Made by a program: the position numbers and the translations under genes
Assembly: GCA_007922305.1 (NCBI GenBank)
Contig: ML677351.1
Location: 15,963,119 to 16,027,118, forward strand
Direction: 5' to 3'
Origin: Dermatemys mawii
Lineage: Eukaryota > Chordata > Testudines > Dermatemydidae
DNA: 64,000 nt
Shown: one piece after another, positions 47,651-59,732 of the stretch
How positions within the stretch are numbered: the stretch's first letter is position 1
How the letters are laid out: each line of letters starts with the position of its first letter
The notes under the pieces: model-generated
Told to the model about the DNA's origin: nothing
The model's input: only the letters and a program-made list of their open reading frames with translations
Database searches by the model: none

Positions 47651-49696
47651 CAAGGATGCTAAAGTTACACACATATTTTTCTAAATATTCCTACTTGCGG
47701 GGCACAAAAAAGTATGGAAAGAATTTTAAAAAGATACATACATTGCCCAATATTACTTCAAAAGGCTTGCATATGATGGGAATATAAAAGGCCCTCTCAA
47801 TAACCAATACAGAATCAAACTTTATCCTTAGTACTGAACATAAATTATCTCAGCTCTTCCTCTGGAATTGCTACCACTGATTTTATATTCACACATACAC
47901 ACACACACATGAAATTACATTATTGTACAATGAAAGCTGAACAGTTAAAAAATCCAAGAGATTGAAGAAATGGAAAATTAAAGGGGCCAACTCCAAGACT
48001 CAGCTTCAAATTCTTTGCATTGCAAAACATCCAGGATCCAACTCCCTGGTGTTTCTTACCAGAGTGTGAAATCTTGAGATGGCTGAGAGCCAATACAGTG
48101 GCTCCTATATTATACCCCTTGTTCCTGGTGTAGGAACCATAGAAAGGGCAGCCCTACTCCCTGGCATTCTTCAGTTGCTGAAATGGCCCCTGGGAACTAT
48201 GGACAGCCAAGTGTAAGTCAGAGTAGCTCTAGAGAGCAGAATGACTCCCAGGTACCACAAAAAATAGAAAAATGTAAAAAGGTTGCTTAAAGCCAGCTTT
48301 GCCCAAACCACACTCTGATATCATGTGATACAGAAATCGATTGGATTTGAGGATTAGGGGCCAAAGTTCCTTTAGCAATATTAGCTCAACTATATTTCTC
48401 ATATACAATATGTTGCTTTGCTGCTTTTATCAACATGCATACCTTAATGTATGACGTTTCATGAAAAATGTATGCCATAAAGTATTCAGGATATGCAATA
48501 TCTGCCAGTTAGTGTTAACCGCTCTATTGTATTTCCTATTGTTTTAAATTTTTGAAGTCTTATGTTACACTATAAAGTTTTTTTTTAATTTAATCCTTGT
48601 TTCAATTTCTTTTTAAAGATAAAGGCAAAATATCTATGCATAAAAAAGTTAGCATATATAAAGTCCCAGTTAGTCATGAAATCTTGAGGTTAGATAGCAT
48701 GTGAAAGCAAACTTTCAGCAAACTTTTGCTGAAATGTGTAAAGTATGGAAAAAAGGAGCTCCAGATTGTGGCACTATGATTTTTTCACTGGAGGCAAGGG
48801 AGAAACTATCCACAGATAAGCTCCTCAAAAGTTTACAGAATTCCCTCCTCCCTCTTCCCCCCTGCCCCAATAACACATTCAGACAAGACCTTATTTTCAA
48901 CATTGGCACAAATATTTACACATCTCATGTGTTCATATAATTGACCACCATTGCATACAAAATTGCAGTGATTGCATGCATAGTGTAAATGCCCAATTAA
49001 TGATTAAAACAGTTGTTCACACATGCGATTAGTGAAAGACTCCATGCCAGTATATTAAGAAGTAGCTAAATTAGATGTACAAATGCACACACATTTTTTT
49101 GTGTCTATAGTCCCGAAAATGTGGGCTATAATTGTCTGCATGAAAGTATGCATCTTGCACATGCAATCAGTCCACCCACTTGCCTGCAAATGCACGTTTG
49201 TGCTAGCAAAACATGTTGCCATTAAGGGCCCATTAAAAAAATCTGGACCTGAAAGTCTAAATATGTGCAACAATCAGGCAAAATAGGCACAGTTATGGGA
49301 TGGCTCACTCCGCATCTCTCCTCCCTATGCTGTAACTTGGACTCCCGCAACTTTCTCTGAAGCATCTGATACTGTCGACTGACAAAGACTGGATATGGCA
49401 CAAAACAGACCACTGGTCTAATCTGTTATGGCAATTCCTAAATGCATATTAGTCCATAGGAATAACATCATTTTGGTTTCAGCTACAAAAGATAAGCACT
49501 AGGATTTGGCCGCTTCTCACTAGCATCACTTCCTAACAGACAAAGTTCAATATGGGGCATGTATGTGTGTTCTCACCATTTGGCAGAAAGCTTGAAAATA
49601 ACCAAATAAAGTTTTCTCAACGAAAACAGAGAAAAAAAATGAATCAAGAGCCAAAAAAGGCGAGAACCCTCAATATATCCATGTAGGCAGCTACGG
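47651..49696. other. Unassigned stretch
   Basis: A short CA microsatellite lies at about 47890-47910. No gene or named repeat is visible. Confidence 0.4.
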
Positions 49697-49980
49697 CAAA
49701 TGCCCTTAGTTATTGTGTCATAAAATGAAAACTAATCCATTTAACTATCCCACATGAAAATGGGATCTAAAGCTAATCCTTTTATAGTAGCTATACCACA
49801 TGAAATGGGGTATTTAAACAAATCCCCTTAATCATCATGTCAAGAATCAGGGAGCTAAAGTCAATCCATTTAGATATCCCACATGGAACAGGGAGCCATG
49901 GCAATCTCTTTAGTTATGGTGGTGTTAAAAAGCAACTCTGTCAATCTTTTAAGCTCTTCTGACATTAAATGACTAGCACT
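49697..49980. repeat. Degenerate minisatellite, about 40-bp unit
   Basis: Seven units begin with aatccnttta-type words at 49697, 49734, 49774, 49821, 49863, 49903 and 49943 (spacing 37-47). Units share the words atcccacatg and gggagctaaag or close variants. Confidence 0.7.
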
Positions 49981-50089
49981 ACACTTTGGAACATACCAAA
50001 GCCCAAACTGTGTACATAGTATTGCCACCAGTGAAAAAAACCTAAAATTATTTGATTTTTTTTTTCAGACTAAATTACATGTTCTATAC

Positions 50090-50398
50090 CAGTGGTGTCC
50101 AACAGAAATTCAATGATAGCCACACTTGTGATTGTGAATTTTTTTATTCGCCACTTTATGAAAAAGGATTAAAAAATATACCACAAACATACCACATACT
50201 ATTACCATACCCCTGAAATCTGGTATATAATTCATACTGACCGTGCATCTTATCTCAGCCTCCAGATTTTACTTCGATTTTACAAAATTTACTATAGAAA
50301 AAGTGGATTCACAGATCCACACATTGCTCATGCATTAGCCACAATTCAATAGCCTATTTACCACATGTGGCTAGTGGTGAACGCATTGGACACTGCTG
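50090..50398. mobile_element. Non-autonomous hAT element with perfect target duplication
   Basis: It starts cagtggtgtccaacag and ends cattggacactgctg. The flanks are identical 8-mers, ttctatac at 50082-50089 and 50399-50406. It is 309 bp, AT-rich, and non-coding. Confidence 0.9.
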
Positions 50399-50406
50399 TT
50401 CTATAC

Positions 50407-52034
50407 TCTCCATTTCATGATTCAGTATTTTTGGCAGCACAGATTACAATATGAATATGAATTTTGTTTGTACACCCAAGGTAATTTTTAATAAACGATG
50501 GATAACTCATACTTAGAAAAAACTGACAGGTATGGTTACCAGGTGTAGAGAGAAGTAATTAAACAAGGCTGTGTTAGTATATAGTGTACCTGATTTTAGA
50601 CATTTTGTCCACCTGCCTCAATTTAGTTACATTTTTGGGTTTTCAGTGAGCATTATACCCAATTTTGACACAACTATTAATATAATGCCACTTATTTGGG
50701 GGCATTTATTCAACTAGATCTGACTGTTAAGATTATCCTTATATTACTGAAGGAAACCATAGAATTATTTCTAAGAGGTAGTGGAGAAATTATAATATTT
50801 GAATAGCACCTAATTCTCTGTGGGAATATACATTTGGCATTACATGCTTAAAAGTATGTTAAAAGAACAAACTACATTATCATGATGGCAAAGTCAAGCA
50901 CTAGGAAATGCCAGAGTTAAGGTAACTGTATACTATGGGTGAAGTTAGTAGTGATACCCACATTAAAGTTGTCGAACACTGTATTATTAGCTCCTGGTCT
51001 CAGTTATTTATAACTTCGCCTAACTTTCACCATTTGGGCTGAAATTTTCCTTGCTTGCTTTTTTGCTTCACGCTGAATATTTCTTTGACAATTTCAGCCA
51101 TTTTGGAGAAAGAGGCTAGGGGAGAATAGGTAGTTTTGACAATTTAAGAATAGCCAGTACTTTCCTGAAAAGTCCTAGGACCTTCAGATTTTGGAGCAGG
51201 AACTTAAAATTTGCATGAAGAAGTTCTAATATAATAGAGGTACTTTCTGCTGTATCCCATGAAAATCTGTCCAGATTTGGCTTAGTTCTAATGCCTCTGA
51301 AAATCACCATTTGCAAATGTTCAATAGAGCCCGTTAGAGGATTGCTGCTAAAAGTCTCTGAACAATCCATCTGCACTGAACATGCTCCAGCCCCACCAAC
51401 TACCCTACATGCCAGCCCCACTGAGCATTCTCCAACACACAAAGTCATAGAACTAGAGCTGTGGTGGAGTGAGGATGATTCCTCTGCAGCTGATGTCCAC
51501 TCCACTTGTCTTTTGTCTAGGCAATAGTAAACATCCATAATCTTTAGCCTCAGCTCTTTCAATGACTGGTGTTAATAATTCTATGCACTTTACTGTCCTT
51601 ATAATCGAGCAAGGCCTCATACTCTTACATCAGGAAGCAGAAAAATATTCTGCCCCGTTTAAAAGATAGGGTAACAGAGTTTCCTTTGTTCTTGGTCTTT
51701 TGGTCTTCTCACTTTAAACCTTATCCATCAGTTCACATGGTTTCTGCTTTCATCTGTAAGGTAATAACTTGCAAATTTTTCCTCTCTGCCATTACATGAA
51801 TGCACTGATTCCCTCTTCCCCAACTCTGGCTTGGGTAACACTTCCATTTAGGCTTCCAACATATCCACTCAACTGAAACTGTTCTCACTGGCCTCTTCCT
51901 GGCTAGATCTCAGGCCTAATCTTTAGCCTCATCCTCTTCTTGATACTGTTTATCATCATGATGTTATTTTTTTTCACATATAGGTGATAGTTGAAGCTAT
52001 GTGAGTTTGTAAGATTACTTAGGGAGGATGTAAA
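50407..52034. other. Unassigned stretch
   Basis: A 148-codon minus-strand frame (51116-51562) has no motif, and an overlapping plus-strand frame (51291-51527) exists, so neither is called as a gene. The block 50980-51560 resembles a dispersed turtle repeat. Confidence 0.4.
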
Positions 52035-52760
52035 GTGAGAATATCAATGAGTAATCTAAAGAATGAGAGACGAGGAAGAAGATCTACACCATCCTCCCCC
52101 ATTACTCAGACCTGCAGACTCAGAGTTATTTTTGATTCCTCCCTCTCTTTGGCACCATACAGCCAGTTTGTTTCCAAATCTTGCCAGTTCTTTCTCTTGG
52201 AAATTTTCAAGATCTGTTCTCCTCTCTCCATTGCCTCAGCCAAGTCTTTTATTCCAGCCCTCATTATATCCCACCTTGAATGCTGCAACAATGCTCCTGT
52301 TTCAGCTTCACAAACACACAAACTGTCCTTCACCAGTCCATAGAAAATGTTGCTACTAAACTCATATCCCCTGCGTATTAGTTTGGTCTTCTAATTTCCA
52401 GCTTTAAGTCTCTCCCCTGGCTCCCCATCTGCTCTTGTATCAAATGCATGTATTAAGCTTCTTGTCACTACCTTCAAAGCTTTACTTAACTCTGTCCCCT
52501 ACTTCTCCGCCATTGCTAAGCTTCATTTTGTTCACTTACCTTCTCTGCTCCACCAGTATTCCCCTACCTCATGCTACCTGTTTGTCAGATTCTGATACAA
52601 TCATCTCTATGCCTCCTTCCACATTGCCCCCATATGCAATGTACAAAGCTCCCTGAGCTCATCAACAACGCCCCTTCTCTATTCACATGTAAGTCCATCT
52701 TGAAGACCCACTTCTACTGTGCTGTGTATAACAAATCCAGTTCAGTTGTATATAAATAGA
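52035..52760 (+). pseudogene. L2/CR1-clade LINE C-terminal fragment
   Basis: It encodes part of the reverse transcriptase C-terminal region of an L2-like LINE. In one frame RVIFDSSLSLAPYSQFVSKS is followed by SFIPALIISHLECCNN (the family's DSSLSF... and LI.SRLDYCN motifs). Later pieces in other frames (LVTTFKALLNSV, LKTHFYCAVYN) are consistent. There are many frame changes and no catalytic core. Confidence 0.6.
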
Positions 52761-52769
52761 CCAAGGAGG

Positions 52770-53320
52770 GTGCCTCAACCGGAAGATGTGGGGCTTTAAA
52801 TGCCCAGGGCTCCCTGCAGCGGCCAGAGTCCTGTGACCTTTAAATCGCTGCCTGAGTCCTGCTGCTGAAGCCTTCGAGGTAACGGCTGTGGCCCAGGGCT
52901 CCAGCGGTGATTTAAAGGGTCAGGGCTCACAGCCACCACTACCGCAGTTGAGCCCCAGACCCTTTCAAACAACAACGGAGCTCCAAGGGCTCCTGGCTGT
53001 CACTGCTACCCTGGGGCTCCAGCAGAGCCTTAAAGGGCCCGGGGCTCTGCTGCTGTAGCGGCAGCTGAGCGCCCCAAGCCCTTTAAATCACCACATGAGC
53101 CCTGCTACTGCTACACCCAGGCTCCAGCAGCAGGGCTCAGGGGGCAATTTAAAGGGGTGGTAGCAGCAGCCGGAGCCTTGGGCCCTTTAAATTGCTGCGG
53201 GAGCCCTGCTGCCGCTACCCCAGAGCTCTGGCAGTGGGGCTCTGGTGCCAGTTTAAAGGGCTTCAGGCTTGAGTCAGTGCTGGGAGCCCCAGGCCCTTTA
53301 AATGCCTGGTGTCTTGTTCA
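52770..53320. repeat. GC-rich block of alternating TTTAAA palindromes
   Basis: TTTAAA-type words occur at about 52773, 52838, 52909, 53029, 53078, 53149, 53183, 53248 and 53296, alternately in ccctttaaat and atttaaaggg settings. GC-rich segments that are partly inverted copies (ccctgctgccgctaccccag and ctccagcagcagggctc types) lie between them. There is no gene. Confidence 0.75.
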
Positions 53321-54795
53321 TGTGCGTGTAGAAACAGCACATCACTCATTTGCTGCTCCTGTACTGGGAGCATTCCCTTGGGGCAACTCTTCCCTCTTTA
53401 TAACGATGGTATGTTACTCTAACTTACTTTTGTTTATATGAATTATGACAACATTTAATTATACAATGTTCTTATGTTTAAAGTAACGGGACCCTGGAGA
53501 GCTAGGGTTTTTTCCTGCCACACACTTCTTTGTGATATTATTCAAGACCATCATAATGCACATGCATAGGGGGTATGGAATTAAGCTTGCACAGATTAAC
53601 TTAATTCAGGTATTTTCAAAATTTTTAGTGCTTTATCTGGTGCAGCCTCAGAGTTCTTTTGATATAGATACACAATACATTACATACAATTTATCTTAGT
53701 TTTTTTCAAAATTACATGCTGTCACAAGTGCTGCATCAATTTGTATACACAAGGTGCAGAGTTAAGACTGCAGGGTGCAACTTGAATTATGGGCATTTGC
53801 ACAGATCAATGTTTACCTGTGTATCTAATATTCTCTTGGGGTTTTTTAACATTTAATGGAATTTACACGTACACATGCAGAACTATACATATGCACACAC
53901 AAAATTTTGTTGCCTTTGATGTTGAAGATTAAAAAAGGTTTCACTAGTTAATTATTAAGGGCCTGATCCTGCAAAGGGAACCATACAGCTATAAAGATGC
54001 ATCTCAAAGGGCCATGATGCAGAGTCAGGGCTTCAGTGATTAAATATGATTTTTGTCTTTATGGGTGAGTGTACTCGGGGAAAAAAAAATTCTGAAAGTC
54101 AAGATTGGAGTAAGTGATGCTTGAGTTTTTGAACTTCCCTGCAGTGCCTCTCTGCATGTTCAACATTTTAATCATTTTTGACCATTGCCATTTGCTGTAT
54201 TACATTATCAACATCCATCCATGGCCATTCATTTTCATAACCAAGTGAAGGGAAAACGTGTGTGTTGAAGTGCTTTTGTTGTTACAATTCCTACGTACGT
54301 CAGGGTTAATGATACAATGGATATTGACATTTCACTGTATCTATTTGCTGTAGTTCACTAGTTTTCATGAAGTATTGCATTAATATAAAATTATTTTCAA
54401 ATGAGTCTCATTCATCTCATCATAACAGAACACTTTAAACACACTTAAAAACAGTAGAAGTAATCATTTATTTCCTCTTTTAGAAATAATCTGGTTAATC
54501 GTCATAACGTGGACATGCAGGCCTAAGCTTATGCACTAAATGAAATCAAAAGACTTCTACTGTCGTTCTCTCTGTAAAAACAAGTTGTCTCTATCACCTG
54601 TGTGGTCAAAGTACACCATCCTCCATGATTTCCTGTAGTTCAACAGGCACAAACGTGTAATGGAAAATTTCACAGAGGGTGGAGCAGATGGGCATTGAGT
54701 AGACTCAGCCCAGTGCTTGGAAGGCATCAACCGTTTGAGGCTCCTGCACAGGAAAGCAAAAGACTTGGACAGTCACTCCAGAAGAGCTCAACATT
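53321..54795. other. Unassigned stretch
   Basis: AT-rich, with no gene or named repeat. Confidence 0.4.
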
Positions 54796-54799
54796 AAGG

Positions 54800-55110
54800 T
54801 GAAGATTTTGTCATGGTTATTTTTAGTAAAAGTCACAGACAAGTCGTGGGCAATAAACAAAAATTCACAGAAACCGTAACCTGTACATGACTTTTACTAA
54901 AAATAATGGGAGAGAGTGCGAAAGAATGACAGCTGGAGCTCCATGGGGGAGTCTGACACCCTCAAACCCACTGCAGGATAGCCCCGGCCCCGGCTGAAGC
55001 TGTGGGGACATACAGCCCGGGCTCCGACTCAGCTACTGATAGCTAAGGCCAAAGTCACAGAGGTCCAGTAAATTCACAGAATCTGTGACTGCCGTGACTA
55101 AATTACATCC
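54800..55110. repeat. Palindromic MITE-like repeat
   Basis: The left arm (54815-54845, gttatttttagtaaaagtca) is matched inverted at 54880-54909 (tgacttttactaaaaataat). The outer edges, aagattttgtcatgg and ccgtgactaaattacatcct, look loosely inverted. It has the plan of a small fold-back transposon. No target duplication was settled. Confidence 0.5.
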
Positions 55111-55974
55111 TTACTCATCGTACATGCCACTTCTACAACAAGCTGGACCAGGTACTGCCAAGAGCTCCCCATAGAGAGACTAACTCATCAACTGACAGGA
55201 TGCCATAGAGGGCCAGGAGGCAGTAGGCACAGCGGAAGATAGCCTGGAAGAGTAGAGGAAGAGAAACACGTAACCCTGCACTATTAACATGATCTGCTGG
55301 TTCAGCAAGCCCTTCCCCGCATCCTGATGAAGCTGGGAAGGATACTGAGTTGCAGCAGGAACCAGAACTCAAGACTGGTAAATTAGAGTGGTTCTCCACT
55401 CTCTTTCTCACATGCTACATCCCTGATTTTAAACCCAGTCCCTACCCCACTTCAACCCTTAAATGGTCCCTGAGCAGGGCACAGCTATACATTAGGGATT
55501 TTATTTACTTCTGATGAACCACTGTTTTTCAGACTAAATAATAGATTAACAAAAATCAATGTGCCCATATCTGTTCAGGCAGAGACAGTCTCCAGGGCCA
55601 CACAGATCAGAGGAAATGAGAGGCAGATTTAGAAATGTTTTGGTGAGGGAAAGGGGGCTGGAACAATTTGTACAGTGTGGGTGCTGAGAACCATTGAACC
55701 AAACTGTAAATCCTTGTATGGGAAGAAAACCACTTCAACCCAGGGGCGTGAGGCAACACTCCCAGTTTCAGTACCTATAGGTAGGGGAGGTAACAGCTGT
55801 AGAAAACATACAGCTGTTTGTGTGAAGGTAGGAATGGCTGTCTTTTGTCTTTTAGAAGATTACATAATGTCAATGCTTTTACCACCCCCTGATCTTACAA
55901 GGGGAAAAGAACATTTTGGTTATCTGAAGAAAATTAGTCACAGCAGGCCTTTCAAATAATACTCCTGCTGAGCC
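55111..55974. other. Unassigned stretch
   Basis: Open frames of 92-94 codons at 55133-55411 and 55675-55959 have no motif. No gene is called. Confidence 0.4.
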
Positions 55975-56632
55975 CTAGTGTCAAGTTCTGGGCACCACAT
56001 TTCAGGAACAAAGTGGACAAACTGGAGAAAGTCCAGAGATGAGCAACTAACATGATTAAATGTCTAGACCAGGGATTGGCAACCTTGGCACATAGCTCCG
56101 CAGGCTAAGCACCCTAGGCCAGCACCGTGCCACTTCCCGCAGCCCCCATTGGACCGGAGTGGTGAATGATGGCCAGTGGGAGCCACAATCGGCTAAAGAT
56201 GCAGATGCAGCAGGTAAACAAACTTTCCAGCCCCTCCAAGGGTACTTACCTTGCAGGGTTGTGTGCCAAGGTTGCCGACCCCTGGTCTAGACAACATGAC
56301 CTATGAGGGAAGACTGAAAAAATTGTTTAGTCTGGAGAAGAGAAGACTCAGGGGGACCATGGTGAGTTTTCAAATACATAAAAAGGTTGTTACAAGGAGG
56401 AGGGAGAAAAAATGTTCTAAACCTCTGAAGATAGGATAAGAAGCTATTGACTTAAATTGCAGCAAAAGCTGTTTAGACTGGACATTAGGAAAAACTTCCA
56501 AACTGTCAGGTTGATTAAAGACTGGAATAAATTGTTTAGGGAGGTTGTGGAATCTCCATCATTGGAGATTTTAAAGAGCAGGTTAGACAAATACCTGTCA
56601 GGTATGGTCTAGATAATACTTAGACCTGCTAC
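55975..56632 (+). mobile_element. CR1 LINE C-terminal and 3' end, split by a hAT
   Basis: Plus-strand coding includes [20 protein letters not shown] (56299 on), the usual CR1 run [21 protein letters not shown] later part, ctggacattaggaaaaactt through ggtctagataatacttagac, is the CR1 3' end. The stretch 55975-56061 carries the preceding codons (gttctgggcaccacatttca). The 3' tail is cut short at about 56632. Confidence 0.85.
56070..56284. mobile_element. Non-autonomous hAT element in CR1
   Basis: The ends are cagggattggcaaccttggc and gccaaggttgccgacccctg, close inverted repeats. The flanks are identical, gtctagac at 56062-56069 and 56285-56292; this 8-mer is itself palindromic. It lies within CR1 coding, so it postdates that CR1 copy. 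It is 215 bp and non-coding. Confidence 0.9.
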
Positions 56633-58519
56633 CTCTTGTCCATTCTGGTATCTTGAAAAACACCATGTTCTCCAAATGTAGATCAGCCTTTAAAGAAGAA
56701 ATTACAAACTGGTAACATAGTCCCTAGAAGGAACTACTATCCCCCAACAGCCTTGCCACACTATGCCTGTTTTATATTTTTAAAAACAGTAGTAGTCTCT
56801 GCTCTTTCCTCATAGGCTGCCAAAAAGTTGGCTCAGAACAAGAATAGTTTAACAGTCAAATCCCTGGACTAGTGAAGAAATTGCAAAATTATGTGGGGTA
56901 GCGGGGAATTATTGGCTTCTTCCAAAAAGAGAAAAAATATAATGCTACCCTTGGCTTTGAACTGACAGGACCTTCAGCTTCTGAGAGGGAATCTGTTCCC
57001 CTAGGAGTAGAGGAGCAGCACCCAAGTGACCACAGAGAAGGTCCCTGAGGAAGTTTCTCAGTAGCACATACAAGAGGAACCAGGAGTCATTTAAGTTTCT
57101 CAGGAGGATTAAACTTTTAAGCAGGAAGAGACGCTGATGAACTAGTTCATGAAACAGGAGGTATGCCATAGGGAACAGGAGTATTCCCTAATAAAGAAGG
57201 TGATAGAACTGGTGGCTGAACAAATTTGGGGTCACCGCTGAGCCTGTTTGTGAACTGCCACCACCCCCTCCAGCTTCCACTGAGGCAGAGAACCCCCCAA
57301 AATGACCAGGAGGAACTTGCAGGACTCATGGAACCATACACTTCAAAACCCCTCACGGAGCAGGACCCCCTAAGTCTCATGAAGGAGGAATGATGAGCCT
57401 GTGGCCGTCCCTGAGGCACACCAAGAGCCTCACAACCCATATCCCATGCAGGTAACATCCCACTTAGTATCCCAAAACAGTTTTTCCCGTCATTCCCCTC
57501 TTGCAAGTGGAAAGCAAGGAGTTAGGTACAGAAATATTAACATTCAGACTTATTAGGCTTTGTTGATTTAGGTTTCTTTTAAATTATTGAACTTCCATGT
57601 ACCATCTAGTACTTTTAATAAAGGTTTTTGTTTCCCTCACTTGTGTGTGTAGCTCCTCCTTCCTAAGTATGGCGAGCATAAGATGTCTTTAGGTTTCAGA
57701 CTGGGCCCAACAGCACATGAGTGGGAAGCATATAATTGTCTGGTGCTATTATACTGCAGATACTTCTCTGTTTGTCCCAAACCCATAACCCTAGTTCAGA
57801 AATATTCAAACTCCCAAAGATACAGGGGAAGGGTGGGTTAATGTTCTGTGCTTACAGAAAGCACTTCTAGTTCTAAATGAGGGCAGAACTCCCAACACAA
57901 AAAAATGGGTAGATGAGTGTTGTTATGGCTTGGTTCATATGCAGAAAAGCAAAACACAATTCAAATTAACAATTTAGGCATCTGCCACCATCCAATGATT
58001 AAATGGCCATTCCACCTATCCCCCATAAAATATTGACCAACTTTCAACCTTGGAGTTTGTGTTCCACAACAACCACAAAGGACAGTAAACACTGCTGGCA
58101 AATAATGGTTAAAAAAAAGAATGAGTACGCCTCCCGCAAATATTGGTAAGGTTAAGAGGGATTGAGTGCACCTACAAACAGAAGTTTGTAAACAAGAGTG
58201 AACAGTGAAGCACTGCACAATGACTGCATAAAAAGCACAAACCCAATCCTGAGGTATTAACCCAGTGGAGATGCCCTGTTATAATTGTCTGTAATGAGTG
58301 AATAGGCTTAGGAATGTATGGGTAATGACCTACAGCTACAGTAGAATAAAACTCACAAAATTATGTAGCCCCACTAGCATGTGCTCATATTCCATCCTGT
58401 GCTCTTCCAGCCACTGTAGAAGATATAAAAGTTTAAAGATGTCACCCTCTACCTCATTGTTATTCCAAGTTGTGTATACATAGGACACCCTGGATTTCCC
58501 TTGACCACTAAGAACCAGG
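56633..58519. other. Unassigned stretch
   Basis: Minus-strand frames of 85-119 codons occur at about 57147-57506 and 57961-58218, without motifs. The 65-codon minus-strand frame 58336-58533 lies just downstream of the Harbinger relic and might be its second gene region, but it shows no motif. Confidence 0.4.
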
Positions 58520-59365
58520 ATCAGTGTGCACATGGATGTGATCTGGTTGCATGTACAGAATTTGCAAACCGGAATATCTTCTCTGACTTAGGATGGAAGC
58601 ACTCTTCTTCACATTCACAAACATTAGGGAATGCATAGTAGGTGATAATTATAAAAATAACATTTGCTACATTGGCATCCAAGCAGGTGTGTAGGCAGCA
58701 CCAACAATCTTTCAGCCTACCAAACATGCACCCGGTGACTATTATGCAGCTGCTAAGATTGTAACTGAATTCCTTTTTCCCAGATCATGAGTCAAGTTAG
58801 GAGCAGCGGGGGAGTTCTCAAAAATAACAGTTAGCACAGACACACCAGAGATCTGCATTGTTTCTGACGAATAACATCCTGTCTTCCCCCTTCAAGTACA
58901 ATCCTGATCTCCTCAGCACCCTGGTGTCTTGAAGCTTTCTACTATTTCCCATGTTGGTATTCATTAATCTGCTTCTATGGTCCACTATACCCTATGGAAT
59001 GAGTGAATAGAAACCTTTTTGGTTCACACACTCACTTGCCCTCTTTGGTGGGCAAAGTATTATGATGGGGTGCCACTGATGAACCTTGCATAGTTTGAAA
59101 ACCCCATCCTCTGATATCAAGCTATGATTTTTGGAACATTTCCAATGGCAACCACCCTTGTGTAGGTCAGTATTAATTGTCAACCAAAACTTCACAACCA
59201 TGATAGTGGGCTTTCCAACTCCAAAGCAGTTTGCAATGGATTTATGGGTGTCTGGTGCTGAGAATTTCTACAAGGCAATAGCCACCTGTTTCAGCACCAG
59301 TATGGCTTCCCTGAATCAAGTGTTCTGGCACTGGAGGTTTGGTGTAAGCTCCTCACACAGGTCCA
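58520..59365 (-). pseudogene. PIF/Harbinger (HARBI1-type) transposase relic
   Basis: The intact enzyme cuts and joins DNA with a DDE nuclease. In one minus-strand frame, read down from 59365: MDLCEELTPNLQCQNT, stop, FREAILVLKQVAIAL, stop, KFSAPDTHKSIANCFGVGKP, HQWHPIIILCPPKRASECVN, QKGFYSLIP, stop, GIVDHRSR. Later MFGRLKDCWCCLHTCLDANV and ANV follow near 58720-58650. These match the VAIALWKL-S-PD...YRSIANQFGVGKST, DGTHIPILCPP, RKGYFSLVLQGIVDH and ECAFGRLK blocks. The first catalytic Asp region (DGTH) reads as QWHP, and the Glu before FGRLK is lost, so it cannot be active. Its upstream end meets a Penelope-like repeat at 59366. Confidence 0.85.
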
Positions 59366-59456
59366 TGAAGAAGAGCTCTATGTAAACTCAAAAGTTGTCT
59401 CTCTTACCAAGAGATGTTGGTCCACTAAAAGATATTATCTTGCCCACCTTGTCTCT
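59366..59456 (-). repeat. Penelope-like terminal repeat in the Harbinger relic
   Basis: It is the reverse of the 8712 repeat: gaagaagagctctatgtaaa, ctctcttaccaagagatgtt, ggtccactaaaagatattat, cccaccttgtctct. It follows directly on the coding MDLCEEL of the relic, so the insertion disrupts that gene or forms its edge. Confidence 0.6.
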
Positions 59457-59654
59457 GTTTCCTCATCTGGAAGTTCAGAAGCCACTGCTAGTCATCCCAG
59501 GCTTCCCAAATGGTGTGACTGTTCCACACTGTGCTGGTTCTTCCTGCACCAGAATAAATGGTCTATCCATAGGAATACCATGGTATTTCTGGCATTCACC
59601 ATACCTGTACCATCTGAGGTGAATGAGTTAGGTCTTTGATCCTCAAAATTAAAC
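59457..59654. other. Unassigned stretch beyond the repeat
   Basis: It may hold the N-terminal part of the Harbinger relic on the minus strand, but no recognised motif confirms it. Confidence 0.3.
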
Positions 59655-59732
59655 TAGGGTGACCAGACAAGTGTGAAAAATTGGGACGGGGGTGAGGAGT
59701 AATAGGAGCCTATATAAGAAAAGGTCACCCTA
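59655..59732. mobile_element. Short MITE (gggtgacc ends)
   Basis: The ends ctagggtgacc and ggtcacccta are inverted, 78 bp apart overall, with TA on each side. It closely resembles a very common turtle MITE, here missing much of its middle. Confidence 0.7.

Noticed and set aside
46924..47787. 125-153 codon frames on both strands
   Set aside because: They lie in a dispersed repeat-like block and show no gag, pol or other motif.
51116..51562. 148-codon minus-strand frame
   Set aside because: No motif, overlapped by an opposite-strand frame, within sequence that resembles a repeat.
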